From an uncultured Pseudomonadota bacterium (GTDB lineage Bacteria > Pseudomonadota > Gammaproteobacteria > Burkholderiales > Rhodocyclaceae), in assembly GCA_946479855.1 (NCBI GenBank), contig CAMLHL010000001.1:1-64000 (forward strand): 64,000 nucleotides of DNA, in the 5' to 3' direction. Shown piece after piece: positions 36,594 through 45,417 of the stretch. A model generated the notes under the pieces. The model had not been told where the DNA came from, ran no database searches, and saw nothing but the letters and a program-made list of their open reading frames with translations. Each line of letters opens with the position of its first letter. The stretch's first letter is position 1. The position numbers were made by a program, and so were the translations under genes.

Positions 36594-37709
36594 ATGGCGA
36601 CTCCCATATACGTACCACGCATCAATAATAACGACGATGAAGTAAAAATTCTCGCCTTTGACGTTGCCATCGGTGCTCAGGTTGCGGCTGAACAAATTCT
36701 CGGTCAGGTTGAGACTGACAAGGCGGTGCTTGATGTTACGGCGCCCTCGGCCGGCTATGTGCTCGGCTTTGTCGGTCAGCCCGAGGAGATCGTCAAGGTC
36801 GGAAGTGTGATGCTCTGGCTGGGGGATACAGCGGAGGAGGCAATTCCGGAAATAAAGGCTGAATCAACCGCAGGAACCGGGGCGCGTGGCTCACAAATTA
36901 CGGCCAAGGCGAGAATCATGCTTTCTCAGCATGCTTTGCGGGCTGAGCAGATTCCCGAGATCGACGGCCGGATTACCGTTGAGGCAGTGGAGCGCTATCT
37001 CTCCCAGAACGGATTGGCTGCTACGAACAAGGACTCCAAATCTCAGGGGGCAAACAAAGCTGCCGAAACCCTGCCGGATGTTGCTGGATTATCGATCGAT
37101 CTCACCCGGGAAGAGAAGGGTATGGCCGCAACCGTGGCTTGGCATCGCGATTTTGCCGTGCCTGGTTACATCGAGATCGACTATGACCTTTCTCATTGGG
37201 CTGAATACGCCAAACGCTTTCAGGAAGAAAAAGGTTTGCTCATGCCACCCTTGTTGCCCCTGATGGCGCGGAGGCTGGTCGAACTCGCCCGGGAAATTCC
37301 GCGTCTGAATGCCACCTTTGTCGGTAATAAGCGATACGAATATGATCCTGTCAATCTCGGGTTTACAATACAGGCTGGAGATGCCTTATATCTTGCTGTG
37401 GTGCGCGATGCGCATCAACTGGATGAATTGGGATTTGTGAACTCATTGGGTGACGTATTGCGGCGAGCTGCCGGACACAATCTTCGCGAGTCGGAAGCTT
37501 CCGGCGCCACAATCGGATTTTCCAGCATGGAACGTTGGAAGGTCATGCGGCACATCCCGATTCTTCCGCCGCATACCGCAATGATGGTTGCACACGCGGC
37601 TGGACAAAATGGGCGAGGGGTGCTGGGCGCCAGTTATGATCATCGCGTCCTGAATGGTGGACAGGTTGTTGCGGCACTGAAAAAACTGACGCAGCCCAAG
37701 AACAATTAA
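36594..37709 (+). CDS. Lipoyl-dependent E2 acyltransferase with altered active-site motif
   Basis: 371 residues. The N-terminal lipoyl domain has K43 in QVETDKAVLDV. A peripheral subunit-binding segment is near residues 100-140 (AKARIMLSQHALRAEQIPEI), and a catalytic domain follows to the C-terminus. The usual catalytic motif HRxxDG reads H350-R-V-L-N354-G, so the conserved aspartate is asparagine. It lies 17 nt after E1. It would move the acyl group from lipoamide to CoA, or possibly to a carrier protein. Confidence 0.88.
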   Translation: MATPIYVPRINNNDDEVKILAFDVAIGAQVAAEQILGQVETDKAVLDVTAPSAGYVLGFVGQPEEIVKVGSVMLWLGDTAEEAIPEIKAESTAGTGARGSQITAKARIMLSQHALRAEQIPEIDGRITVEAVERYLSQNGLAATNKDSKSQGANKAAETLPDVAGLSIDLTREEKGMAATVAWHRDFAVPGYIEIDYDLSHWAEYAKRFQEEKGLLMPPLLPLMARRLVELAREIPRLNATFVGNKRYEYDPVNLGFTIQAGDALYLAVVRDAHQLDELGFVNSLGDVLRRAAGHNLRESEASGATIGFSSMERWKVMRHIPILPPHTAMMVAHAAGQNGRGVLGASYDHRVLNGGQVVAALKKLTQPKNN

Positions 37710-37728
37710 CACACGGAAACCTGACAAG

Positions 37729-37998
37729 ATGTCATTGAACAAACAAGCTATCGAGGCCGAAATCAAGGCAAAAATTGTCGAAATTGCCGCCCAGACAGGG
37801 GACGATGCCTCAGAGCTGGCGCTCGACGATATTATCCCGGCGACCGGCCTTATCGACTCGACCGGTTTGCTGGAATTGATCGCCTGGTATGAAAAGACCT
37901 ATGAAATTCCTCTCGCCCAAGAGGAAATCAATGTCGATAATCTGGGGTCGTTGACGCGGATGGCAGAGTTTGTTCTTCGCAAGAAGGGCCTGCTTTGA
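37729..37998 (+). CDS. Acyl carrier protein 2
   Basis: 89 residues with the attachment serine S44 in PATGLIDSTGLLELI. It differs from ACP1 and ACP3 in sequence, being closer to D-alanyl- or NRPS-type carriers (EKTYEIPLAQEEINVDNLGSL). It lies directly before the hydrolase 2 gene, the usual order in exosortase-A loci. The carrier differences suggest that it is loaded by another enzyme than ACP1/ACP3. Confidence 0.88.
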   Translation: MSLNKQAIEAEIKAKIVEIAAQTGDDASELALDDIIPATGLIDSTGLLELIAWYEKTYEIPLAQEEINVDNLGSLTRMAEFVLRKKGLL

Positions 37999-38023
37999 TT
38001 GGTCAAAGTCGGGGGGATTGATC

Positions 38024-38872
38024 TTGTCGGAAAGCGTTTGTTCACTACCGAGGCCGTTCTTTCTCCCGAGTGCCAATGGGCGCCTGTTTTGTGTTTATCA
38101 CGAACCGACCGGCGAGGTTGAGCGCTGGGGTAATGTGCTCGTTGTTCCAGCCTTCAATGAAGAGATGAATCGTTGCCGTAGCATGGTGACTTTTCAGGCA
38201 CAGTCACTGGCAAAAGTCGGCGTGGGGACGCTGGTGGTCGACCTCTTCGGTACCGGCGAAAGCGAAGGTGAGTACGGGGACGCGCGCTGGGATATCTGGA
38301 TTGACAATATTCGGCAATGCATCGAATGGCTTGAAATGTCGCAGCCTGGTGGATGTTCGGCCCTTCTTGGAATCCGGCTCGGTGTTCCGCTTGCACTCGC
38401 AGCGCTGCATGCAGCGCCGCAAGTACCGGCTCTGGTCGCTTGGCAAGCGATTGCCGACGGAAAGCACTATCTCACCCAGTTCATGCGCATGCGGATTGCT
38501 GCCAATATGGACAGGACCGATATTCCCAAGGAAACAACCGGGGGTATGCGAGCGCAACTTGCTGCTGGCCAGAATATTGAAGTCGCTGGCTATGAAATTT
38601 CCCCCGAATTAGCGCACGCAGTTGAAAGCCTGCGCTTGACCGATCTGATGCCCCCCAATTCAGTCTCCACCGCCTGGTTTGAAAAAGGCACCGGTGAAGA
38701 AGCTGCTATTCCAACGGTCAGTCAGAACCTGCTGGACGGATGGCGGCAGTCGGGCAAGTATGTTGATATCTGGGCCTTCGATGCACCGGCATTCTGGGCG
38801 CTCTATGACCGCTATATTGCGCGGGAACTTGTCGAAAAAACGACCGAATGGGTCCAATCGTTACGGCGGTAA
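38024..38872 (+). CDS. Alpha/beta hydrolase 2, exosortase A system-associated, nucleophile position Arg
   Basis: 282 residues from TTG at 38024, chosen because a GGGGGG ribosome site lies 7 nt before; longer versions overlap ACP2. The fold is seen in NVLVVPAFNEEMNRCRSM, VDLFGTGESEG and LLGIRLGVPLAL. The nucleophile elbow, normally GxSxG, reads G116-I-R118-L-G, so no serine is present. Similar proteins accompany XrtA as 'hydrolase 2'. It may be a non-catalytic or unusual acyl-handling protein. Confidence 0.85.
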   Translation: MSESVCSLPRPFFLPSANGRLFCVYHEPTGEVERWGNVLVVPAFNEEMNRCRSMVTFQAQSLAKVGVGTLVVDLFGTGESEGEYGDARWDIWIDNIRQCIEWLEMSQPGGCSALLGIRLGVPLALAALHAAPQVPALVAWQAIADGKHYLTQFMRMRIAANMDRTDIPKETTGGMRAQLAAGQNIEVAGYEISPELAHAVESLRLTDLMPPNSVSTAWFEKGTGEEAAIPTVSQNLLDGWRQSGKYVDIWAFDAPAFWALYDRYIARELVEKTTEWVQSLRR

Positions 38873-38874
38873 AT

Positions 38875-39759
38875 ATGAACGAGATACCCGTAGTTTTCGA
38901 AAGTGCCGCCACGCCTCTGGTCGGAATGCTGCATCAAGTATCGGGCAATCCTGACCTTGGTGTGCTCGTGATGGTCGCTGGCGGACCTCAATATCGCATC
39001 GGTGGTCATCGGCAGCTCCTGCTCTGGGCGAGAAAATTTGCAGGGGAAGGGTTTCCGGTATTCAGATTCGACTTTCGCGGGATGGGGGACAGCTACGGCG
39101 AATACCTCGGATACGAAAATACCGAGAGCGATATCCGGGCGGCGATCGACAAATTCCACCAGGACTGCCCATCTCTGAAGGGGGTGGTTCTTTGGGGAGA
39201 GTGCAACGCCTGTTCCGCGTCGCTGTTTTATGCGCACAAAGATCCGCGAGTATTGGGGATCGTGATGTTGAACCCTTGGGTTCGTACCGAACAGGGACAG
39301 GCAAGAGTAGTCGTCAAACATTATTACCTTAACCGGCTGACCGAAAGATCATTCTGGAACAAGGTATTTACTCTCAAATTCGATGTTCTCGGCTCAATTC
39401 GCTCGGCGATCCAGATGATTTCGAAGGCTCGTGGAAGTTCTGTCAGTAATTCAGCAGGGATAACGGATCGGCGGCCGCTACCCGAACGAATGTTGGAAGG
39501 TTTGCTGCGTTTCCGCGGCAGAATCATGATGGTCATGAGCGGTCGGGATTTGGTACCCAAGGAGTTCGATGACCTCGTAGCAGGAGATCCGGTCTGGAAA
39601 GAACAGCTTGTCGCACATCAGACCGAGCGGCACGAGTTGCCTTATGCAGACCATACCTTCTCGTCCGGCGAGTGGCGGGAACAGGTGGCAGTTTGGGGCA
39701 TCGATTGGCTGCATGGCCTCCATTCCGAGCTGGCACAGGCTCCGGTCCAACGGATATAA
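38875..39759 (+). CDS. Alpha/beta hydrolase 1, exosortase A system-associated, cysteine nucleophile
   Basis: 294 residues from ATG at 38875. GVLVMVAGGPQYRIGGHRQ, FRFDFRGMGDSYGEY, VVLWGECNACSA with C110 at the nucleophile position, GRDLVPKEF and the late ADHTFS histidine complete a Cys-Asp-His triad. Cysteine nucleophiles in this fold favour acyl transfer over hydrolysis, as in some polyketide enzymes. It starts 3 nt after hydrolase 2 ends. Confidence 0.87.
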   Translation: MNEIPVVFESAATPLVGMLHQVSGNPDLGVLVMVAGGPQYRIGGHRQLLLWARKFAGEGFPVFRFDFRGMGDSYGEYLGYENTESDIRAAIDKFHQDCPSLKGVVLWGECNACSASLFYAHKDPRVLGIVMLNPWVRTEQGQARVVVKHYYLNRLTERSFWNKVFTLKFDVLGSIRSAIQMISKARGSSVSNSAGITDRRPLPERMLEGLLRFRGRIMMVMSGRDLVPKEFDDLVAGDPVWKEQLVAHQTERHELPYADHTFSSGEWREQVAVWGIDWLHGLHSELAQAPVQRI

Positions 39760-39766
39760 ATTGGCA

Positions 39767-40615
39767 ATGGCAAAACCGACCATAGAAGCGATAACTGCAG
39801 AAACACTTTCTCAGTTCGCGGATTTTCTCGCCCAAAACATGGGTTACCGCCGTAGCCGTGAGGAGTGGATAGCCGGCCTTTCAGCCAATTGGGCTGCCGA
39901 GCGGCCGAATTTTGGTTTCCTGATGCGCGATGGAGAGCGGGTGGTCGGGGGCATTGGTGCAATATATGCAGATCGCTTCATTCATGGCCATTGCGAACGC
40001 TTTTGCAACATTACCAGTTGGTGTGTGCTGGATGAGTTTCGCAAATTCAGCATGCAGCTGGCGATGCGTCTTGTGGCTCAGGAGGGTATCCACCTCACCG
40101 ATTTTTCACCGACCAAGGTAGTGGCAGGCGCGTTGCAGTTTCTGAAATTCCAGCCGCTCGACGAGGCCGTTGTTGTCCTTCCCAACTTGCCGGTACCCGC
40201 TTTCCGCTGGAGGGTTGAGATTGACCCGATAAAGGCAGGAGAAAGCCTGCCTGAAGAAATGGTGAGGATATGGCAGGATCATGCATGCTTTCCTTGGTTG
40301 AACCAGCTTCTGGTTGGTGAACCGGGACGCTGGTGCCATGTGATTTACAAGCGTCGCATGTTCAAGGGGCTACCAAGTGCAGATGTGCTCTACAGGAGCG
40401 ACAGCCGGCTTTTCAAACAAACTCTTTCGGCACTGAAATGTCATTTATTTTTGAATGGAATGATGAGTACACATGTCGAACGTCGGATGCTGCCGTCGGT
40501 TCCGTTACTCTCGAAAATACGCACTGGATTCAACGTCAAGCAGTTCAAGTCAGAAATGTTATCGGGTGACGATATCGATTACCTATATTCTGAATCGGTA
40601 GCTCTCGATCTCTAA
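39767..40615 (+). CDS. GNAT-family acyltransferase
   Basis: 282 residues. The N-terminal half matches GNAT folds: FLMRDGERVVGGIGAIYADRF, then NITSWCVLDEFRKFSMQLAMRLV, the cofactor-loop region, then FSPTKVVAGALQFLKFQPL. The rest is not recognised. Coming between hydrolases and ACP3, it probably transfers the carrier-bound acyl group onto an amino sugar nucleotide or lipid-linked sugar. The stretch before ATG 39767 overlaps the upstream gene and is not coding. Confidence 0.75.
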   Translation: MAKPTIEAITAETLSQFADFLAQNMGYRRSREEWIAGLSANWAAERPNFGFLMRDGERVVGGIGAIYADRFIHGHCERFCNITSWCVLDEFRKFSMQLAMRLVAQEGIHLTDFSPTKVVAGALQFLKFQPLDEAVVVLPNLPVPAFRWRVEIDPIKAGESLPEEMVRIWQDHACFPWLNQLLVGEPGRWCHVIYKRRMFKGLPSADVLYRSDSRLFKQTLSALKCHLFLNGMMSTHVERRMLPSVPLLSKIRTGFNVKQFKSEMLSGDDIDYLYSESVALDL

Positions 40616-40626
40616 TCGGAAAGGAA

Positions 40627-40893
40627 ATGATGAATACGTTACAGCAGATAGTTTTAAAAATTCTGGATCGGGAACTCAACCTGAAAGGTAAAGCATTGGA
40701 ATACACCGCCGAGACAAAGTTGCGTGGAGCTTTACCACAACTTGATTCGATGGCAATTGTTTCCTTGGTCTCGGCCCTTGAGGAAGAAATGGGGTTTGAG
40801 TTTCCTGAGGATCAGCTTGACGGCGCCATTTTCGAGACAGTGGGCACGCTGACAGAATGTGTCGAGCGCTTGCTGGCTGCCAGCAACGCCTGA
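40627..40893 (+). CDS. Acyl carrier protein 3
   Basis: 88 residues with S41 in LPQLDSMAIVSLV. Paralogue of ACP1: same length, same serine position, similar ends (VGTLTECVERL against VGSLTQFVGLK). AAAGGAA precedes the double ATG. It could be the partner of the GNAT protein encoded just upstream. Confidence 0.88.
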   Translation: MMNTLQQIVLKILDRELNLKGKALEYTAETKLRGALPQLDSMAIVSLVSALEEEMGFEFPEDQLDGAIFETVGTLTECVERLLAASNA

Positions 40894-40898
40894 TTATC

Positions 40899-42161
40899 AT
40901 GATGATTCGAGCCTATTCATCGGGCGGAACACGACGATGCCACCGTCGGGCAATGCCCGCTGGTGGGGAATCGTGTACATTCGATATCGTTGGTGTTTTT
41001 CTCCAATTTCTAATGGCTGTATTCCTGCTTGTCGCTTCACCAGTTGGCGCAAAGGAAACAGACGCCAAGGATGTCGATCGAATCATCAAGGTGGGACCAC
41101 AGCGCCAGGTCAGGACGCTGACTGAGGCCTCGCGGATTGCCCAGACCGGAGATACGCTGGAAGTCGATGCCGGTGACTACGTCAGGGACGTCACAATCTG
41201 GACTCAGGAAAAACTCACGATCAAGGCGATTGGGGGAAGAGTCCGACTGATTGCCGATGGTGCAGCCGCCGAAGGCAAGGGGATTTGGGTCGTCCGGGGG
41301 GGAGTGATCAGCGTCGAGGGGTTCGATTTCCTCGGTGCAAAGGTAGGTGATCGGAATGGTGCCGGAATACGCATGGAAAAAGGCCATTTGCTGATACGTG
41401 ATTGCCGTTTTCTCGGTAACGAGAACGGCATTCTGACCGGTGGCAATGCCGATAGTACGCTGGAAATAGTCAATAGCGAATTTGGGAACAATGGCTACGG
41501 CGACGGCCAGAGCCATAACCTTTATGTCGGTGCAATAGCACGATTGACCGTGATCGGCAGCTATTTCCATCATGCCAAGGTCGGGCATCTACTCAAAAGC
41601 AGGGCGGCCGAAAACCACATTTTTTACAACCGCCTGACCGACGAGATCGGCGGTACGGCAAGCTATGAACTGGAACTGCCGAATGGCGGCGTGGCATACA
41701 TTGTCGGCAACCTGATTCAGCAGAGTTCAACCACCGAGAACCCGAATATCATCTCTTACGGTGCCGAGGGATATCGCTGGCCGAATAACGCACTGTATCT
41801 GATCAACAATACGCTGGTCGACAATCGCCCTCAGGGGGGCGTTTTTCTCAAACTCAAGCCTGGTCAGCAATCGGTGGTTGCCGTCAACAATCTGCTGGTT
41901 GGCAAAGGGAAATTGGAAAGCGCAGGACCCGGTGACTACCGCAACAATTTCAATGTCGATTGGGATCAGTTCGTTCAAGCTGTGCGTGATGATTATCGCT
42001 TGAGAGAAACTTCTCCCTATCTAGGCAAGGGAGTGGAACCGCCCCTGGTAGCCGGCGTCAACCTGAGACCGCTCAAGGAGTATGTCCATCCGCATTCGAC
42101 GCGTGCTGTTCGTGAATCAAAACTCAGCCCTGGTGCTTTCCAGACAATGACGAAGCCCTAG
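40899..42161 (+). CDS. Exported right-handed parallel beta-helix protein
   Basis: About 420 residues. A hydrophobic signal (VGVFLQFLMAVFLLVASPVGA) follows a long polar N-region, so ATG at 40953 giving a shorter leader is also possible. The mature part has regular beta-helix coils: AQTGDTLEVDAGDY, GVISVEGFDFLG, GHLLIRDCRFLGNENGI, STLEIVNSEFGNNGYG, LYVGAIARLTVIGSYF. The fold is that of pectate lyases, epimerases and O-antigen depolymerases. No catalytic residues can be assigned. It may trim or modify the polymer in the periplasm. Confidence 0.82.
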   Translation: MMIRAYSSGGTRRCHRRAMPAGGESCTFDIVGVFLQFLMAVFLLVASPVGAKETDAKDVDRIIKVGPQRQVRTLTEASRIAQTGDTLEVDAGDYVRDVTIWTQEKLTIKAIGGRVRLIADGAAAEGKGIWVVRGGVISVEGFDFLGAKVGDRNGAGIRMEKGHLLIRDCRFLGNENGILTGGNADSTLEIVNSEFGNNGYGDGQSHNLYVGAIARLTVIGSYFHHAKVGHLLKSRAAENHIFYNRLTDEIGGTASYELELPNGGVAYIVGNLIQQSSTTENPNIISYGAEGYRWPNNALYLINNTLVDNRPQGGVFLKLKPGQQSVVAVNNLLVGKGKLESAGPGDYRNNFNVDWDQFVQAVRDDYRLRETSPYLGKGVEPPLVAGVNLRPLKEYVHPHSTRAVRESKLSPGAFQTMTKP

Positions 42162-42206
42162 AAGCGTAAAGATTTTTTCGACATCACCTGCTTTTCGCGC
42201 CGTGCC

Positions 42207-43892
42207 ATGCAAAATATCTCGAGTCTGGACATGCCAATGGTTTTCACTCCTCTGACACACCTCTCCGGTACCCCGCACCTGCCGAACGGCAATCAGGGTT
42301 TATCGCATGCCTGGCAACAACTCATCGAGAAAAAGGGAGTTCAGGGGCTGGCCGAGGTATCCGGCGATTTTGCGGTGGCCTTTCAAATGGATGACGGGCG
42401 AATCATCTTTGCAGTAGACCGCTTTGCAGTTTGTACGCTGTGCTACCGGATCGTCGATGGGCAGATTGAATTTGCGCCGCGAGCAGATCAACTGGCCGAT
42501 AGCCGGGCCAGTATCGACCCCCAAGCCATATACGATTATCTGTACTTTCATGCCATTCCTTCCCCGCGGACGATCTTCCAAGGTATTTTTCGCCTGCCGC
42601 CCGCGCATTTTGGCGTTTTCGAAAATGGCAGGCTGACGGTCCAGCCATACTGGACGCCAGCCTTTGTCGAAACGCAGGGGGCTTCCTTTGAAAGTCTGCG
42701 CGGGGAGTTCCGCCAGCTGTTGCACACTGCGACTGCCAGGCAACTCGATGGCGGCAAGGCCGGCTGCTTCCTGAGCGGAGGAACGGACAGTTCCACGGTT
42801 GCCGGCATGATCGGACAAGTCACCGGCAAGCCGGCAGCGACCTATTCGATTGGCTTCGAAGCCGAAGGGTACGATGAAATGGAGTTCGCCCGAATCACGG
42901 CCCGCCATTTCAAAACCGAACACCACGAATACTATGTGACGCCGGACGATCTGGTACGCAGCATTCCCGATGTCGCCAAATCCTACGACCAGCCATTTGG
43001 CAATTCTTCGGCTCTGCCGGCCTATTATTGCGCCAAGATGGCCAAGGACGATGGTGTTACCCGGATTCTCGCCGGCGACGGTGGCGATGAACTTTTTGGT
43101 GGCAATTCCCGGTATGCCAAGAACCGGATCTTCGACCTTTATAAGCATATTCCCGGATTTGTCCGCCGGGGAATGCTTGAGCCAATAATCGGGATGCCCG
43201 GCGCAGACAGCGTTTCACTGCTGCGTAAGGCAGGCAGCTATACGGAGCAGGCCAACACGCCGATGCCGGATCGTCTGGAAATGTACAACCTGATCCAGCG
43301 GCTGGGCATCGAGCGGGTTTTTACCCGGCAATTGCTCGATCAAGTCGATCTCTTGTCCCCCCTGCACCAGCAACAAGAAGTATGGGCCAGCCCGGATACC
43401 GAAAGCCCGATCAACCGGCATCTAGCCTTCGACTGGCGTTATACACTTGCTGAGAGTGATCTCCCCAAAGTGCTTGGGACGACCCGCTTGGCCGGGATAG
43501 ATGTCGGCTTTCCAATGCTGGATAGCGACCTGCTCGCCTTTTCCATGCGCTTGCCGGCCAATTACAAACTCAAGGGCACCAAGTTACGCTGGTTTTTCAA
43601 GGAAGCCTTGCGGGGTTTTCTGCCCGATGAAGTCATCTCCAAGAAAAAACAGGGTTTCGGCCTGCCATTCGGCGTCTGGGCCACCCGTCATGAGAGTTTG
43701 CGGGCACTCGCCTCGGCTTCGGTCAGGGGGCTGGTGGAGCGCGGCATCCTGCGTCGTGAATTCGTCGACGAACTGTTGGGCAAGCACCTCTACGAGCACC
43801 CCGGCTATTTTGGCGAAATGATCTGGATCTCCATGATGCTGGAGCAATGGCTGCAAGGGCACGCTCCTGAGACGCGTCTGAGCACGAGCTGA
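42207..43892 (+). CDS. Asparagine synthetase-like amidotransferase lacking the glutaminase cysteine
   Basis: 561 residues. The C-terminal synthetase domain is intact: PP-loop SGGTDSS (190-196), LAGDGGDELFGGNSRY and KKKQGFGLPFGVW. The N-terminal Ntn domain is recognisable (VSGDFAVAFQMDDGRIIFAVDRF) but starts MQNISSLDMPMVF, without the Cys2 needed for glutamine hydrolysis. It may use free ammonia or a partner glutaminase, or act as an ATP-dependent ligase with another nucleophile, as beta-lactam synthetases do. A uronic acid made by the TviB-like enzyme is a possible substrate. Confidence 0.88.
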   Translation: MQNISSLDMPMVFTPLTHLSGTPHLPNGNQGLSHAWQQLIEKKGVQGLAEVSGDFAVAFQMDDGRIIFAVDRFAVCTLCYRIVDGQIEFAPRADQLADSRASIDPQAIYDYLYFHAIPSPRTIFQGIFRLPPAHFGVFENGRLTVQPYWTPAFVETQGASFESLRGEFRQLLHTATARQLDGGKAGCFLSGGTDSSTVAGMIGQVTGKPAATYSIGFEAEGYDEMEFARITARHFKTEHHEYYVTPDDLVRSIPDVAKSYDQPFGNSSALPAYYCAKMAKDDGVTRILAGDGGDELFGGNSRYAKNRIFDLYKHIPGFVRRGMLEPIIGMPGADSVSLLRKAGSYTEQANTPMPDRLEMYNLIQRLGIERVFTRQLLDQVDLLSPLHQQQEVWASPDTESPINRHLAFDWRYTLAESDLPKVLGTTRLAGIDVGFPMLDSDLLAFSMRLPANYKLKGTKLRWFFKEALRGFLPDEVISKKKQGFGLPFGVWATRHESLRALASASVRGLVERGILRREFVDELLGKHLYEHPGYFGEMIWISMMLEQWLQGHAPETRLSTS

Positions 43893-43911
43893 GCCGACCC
43901 TTCAGCGATTC

Positions 43912-45417
43912 ATGCTTTTTACCAGCGCCACCTTTTTTCTCGTCTATCTGCCGCTTGTCCTGCTTGGCTACTATCTGGCCGCCCTGCATTCTCCGCTCTG
44001 GGGAGCTGGCTGGCTGTTCACGGCATCCCTGGTCTTTTACGGCTACTGGATGCCGGAGTTCACCGCACTATTGATCGGTTCGATCCTCTGGAATTATTCG
44101 GTTGGGTTAAAAATATCCTCGCACGACCCCACCGGGAGCGACCCGGAGCAGCGATGCAAGGCCAAGGTCTGGCTGATTACCGGTGTTACGGTCGACCTGG
44201 CGCTACTGGCCTATTTCAAGTACGCCGGCTTTTTCATCGCCAATCTCAACCTGGTGCTTGGAACGACCTGGAGCCTTGGCGACATCATTCTGCCCATCGG
44301 CATTTCGTTTTTTACCTTCACGCAAATTGCTTTTCTCGCCGACGCTTACCAGAAGGGCACGAAAGAATACCGCTTCGTTCATTACGGCCTGTTCGTCACC
44401 TATTTTCCCCACTTGATTGCCGGCCCTGTTCTGCATCACGCGCAAATGATGCCGCAGTTCAGGGAGGCCGCCACCTACCGGCTGAATTTCGACAACCTTG
44501 CCACCGGGTTTTGTATTTTCGCCATCGGCCTGTTCAAGAAAATCATTTTTGCCGATGGCATAAGCCCCTACGCCGATGCAGTATTCAACGCCGCCCACAC
44601 CGGCTATCAACCCGATTTGCTCGAAGCCTGGATCGGAGCGCTGGCCTATACCTTCCAGCTGTATTTCGATTTCTCCGGCTACTCTGACATGGCCGTCGGG
44701 CTGTCATGGATGTTCAATGTCCGCTTGCCCTACAACTTCAATTCACCCTACAAGGCACTCAATATCACTGATTTCTGGCGGCGCTGGCATATGACGTTGT
44801 CCGCCTTCCTGCGCGACTATCTGTACATTCCTCTGGGCGGCAACCGGAACGGGGCGCTGCAGCGCTACATCAACCTGATGCTGACCATGATTCTTGGCGG
44901 CTTGTGGCATGGCGCCAACTGGACATTCGTCTTCTGGGGCGCGCTGCACGGCGCTTATCTGGTTATCAACCACGGCTTTCAGGCCTTGTGCAGCAAGCGC
45001 CAGGGCGCCGTCCTCGGTAGCATGGCGTTCAAGGTATTCGCCTGGGGGCTAACCTTCCTGGTGACGGTGCTGGCGTGGGTATTCTTTCGCGCCACCGATT
45101 TCAGTTCGGCCCTGAGTATCGTTGCTGCCATGTTTGCCGGCAACGGTCCCAGCGAACCCATATCCAGCGTTCAAACCTCGCTCTGGAACCAGGGCCTGGA
45201 TGTCGCCCGGGGCGTCGGATTCATTTTGCTTCTGTTGGCAGTCTCGGTATTCCTGCCCAACAGCAATGCCATCGGCGAGCGAGTTGCCTGCCTGGTCCGT
45301 CGCCATGCCACCTGGCCATTTGCGTTCCTGGGGGGAGCGCTGACCTTTTGCGCCTTTCTCGTGGCGATCAACGCGACACGCGACAGCGTTAGCGCCTTCA
45401 TTTACTTCAACTTCTGA
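43912..45417 (+). CDS. MBOAT-family O-acyltransferase (AlgI-like)
   Basis: 501 residues with about eleven membrane helices. The MBOAT core FSGYSDMAVGLSWMFNV, NITDFWRRWHMTLSAFLRDY and IPLGGNR is followed by the catalytic His333 in GGLWHGANWTF. AlgI-type proteins pass acetyl groups across the inner membrane to a periplasmic SGNH/AlgJ-type partner. The SGNH gene overlaps its stop codon by one base, which supports that pairing. Confidence 0.94.
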   Translation: MLFTSATFFLVYLPLVLLGYYLAALHSPLWGAGWLFTASLVFYGYWMPEFTALLIGSILWNYSVGLKISSHDPTGSDPEQRCKAKVWLITGVTVDLALLAYFKYAGFFIANLNLVLGTTWSLGDIILPIGISFFTFTQIAFLADAYQKGTKEYRFVHYGLFVTYFPHLIAGPVLHHAQMMPQFREAATYRLNFDNLATGFCIFAIGLFKKIIFADGISPYADAVFNAAHTGYQPDLLEAWIGALAYTFQLYFDFSGYSDMAVGLSWMFNVRLPYNFNSPYKALNITDFWRRWHMTLSAFLRDYLYIPLGGNRNGALQRYINLMLTMILGGLWHGANWTFVFWGALHGAYLVINHGFQALCSKRQGAVLGSMAFKVFAWGLTFLVTVLAWVFFRATDFSSALSIVAAMFAGNGPSEPISSVQTSLWNQGLDVARGVGFILLLLAVSVFLPNSNAIGERVACLVRRHATWPFAFLGGALTFCAFLVAINATRDSVSAFIYFNF

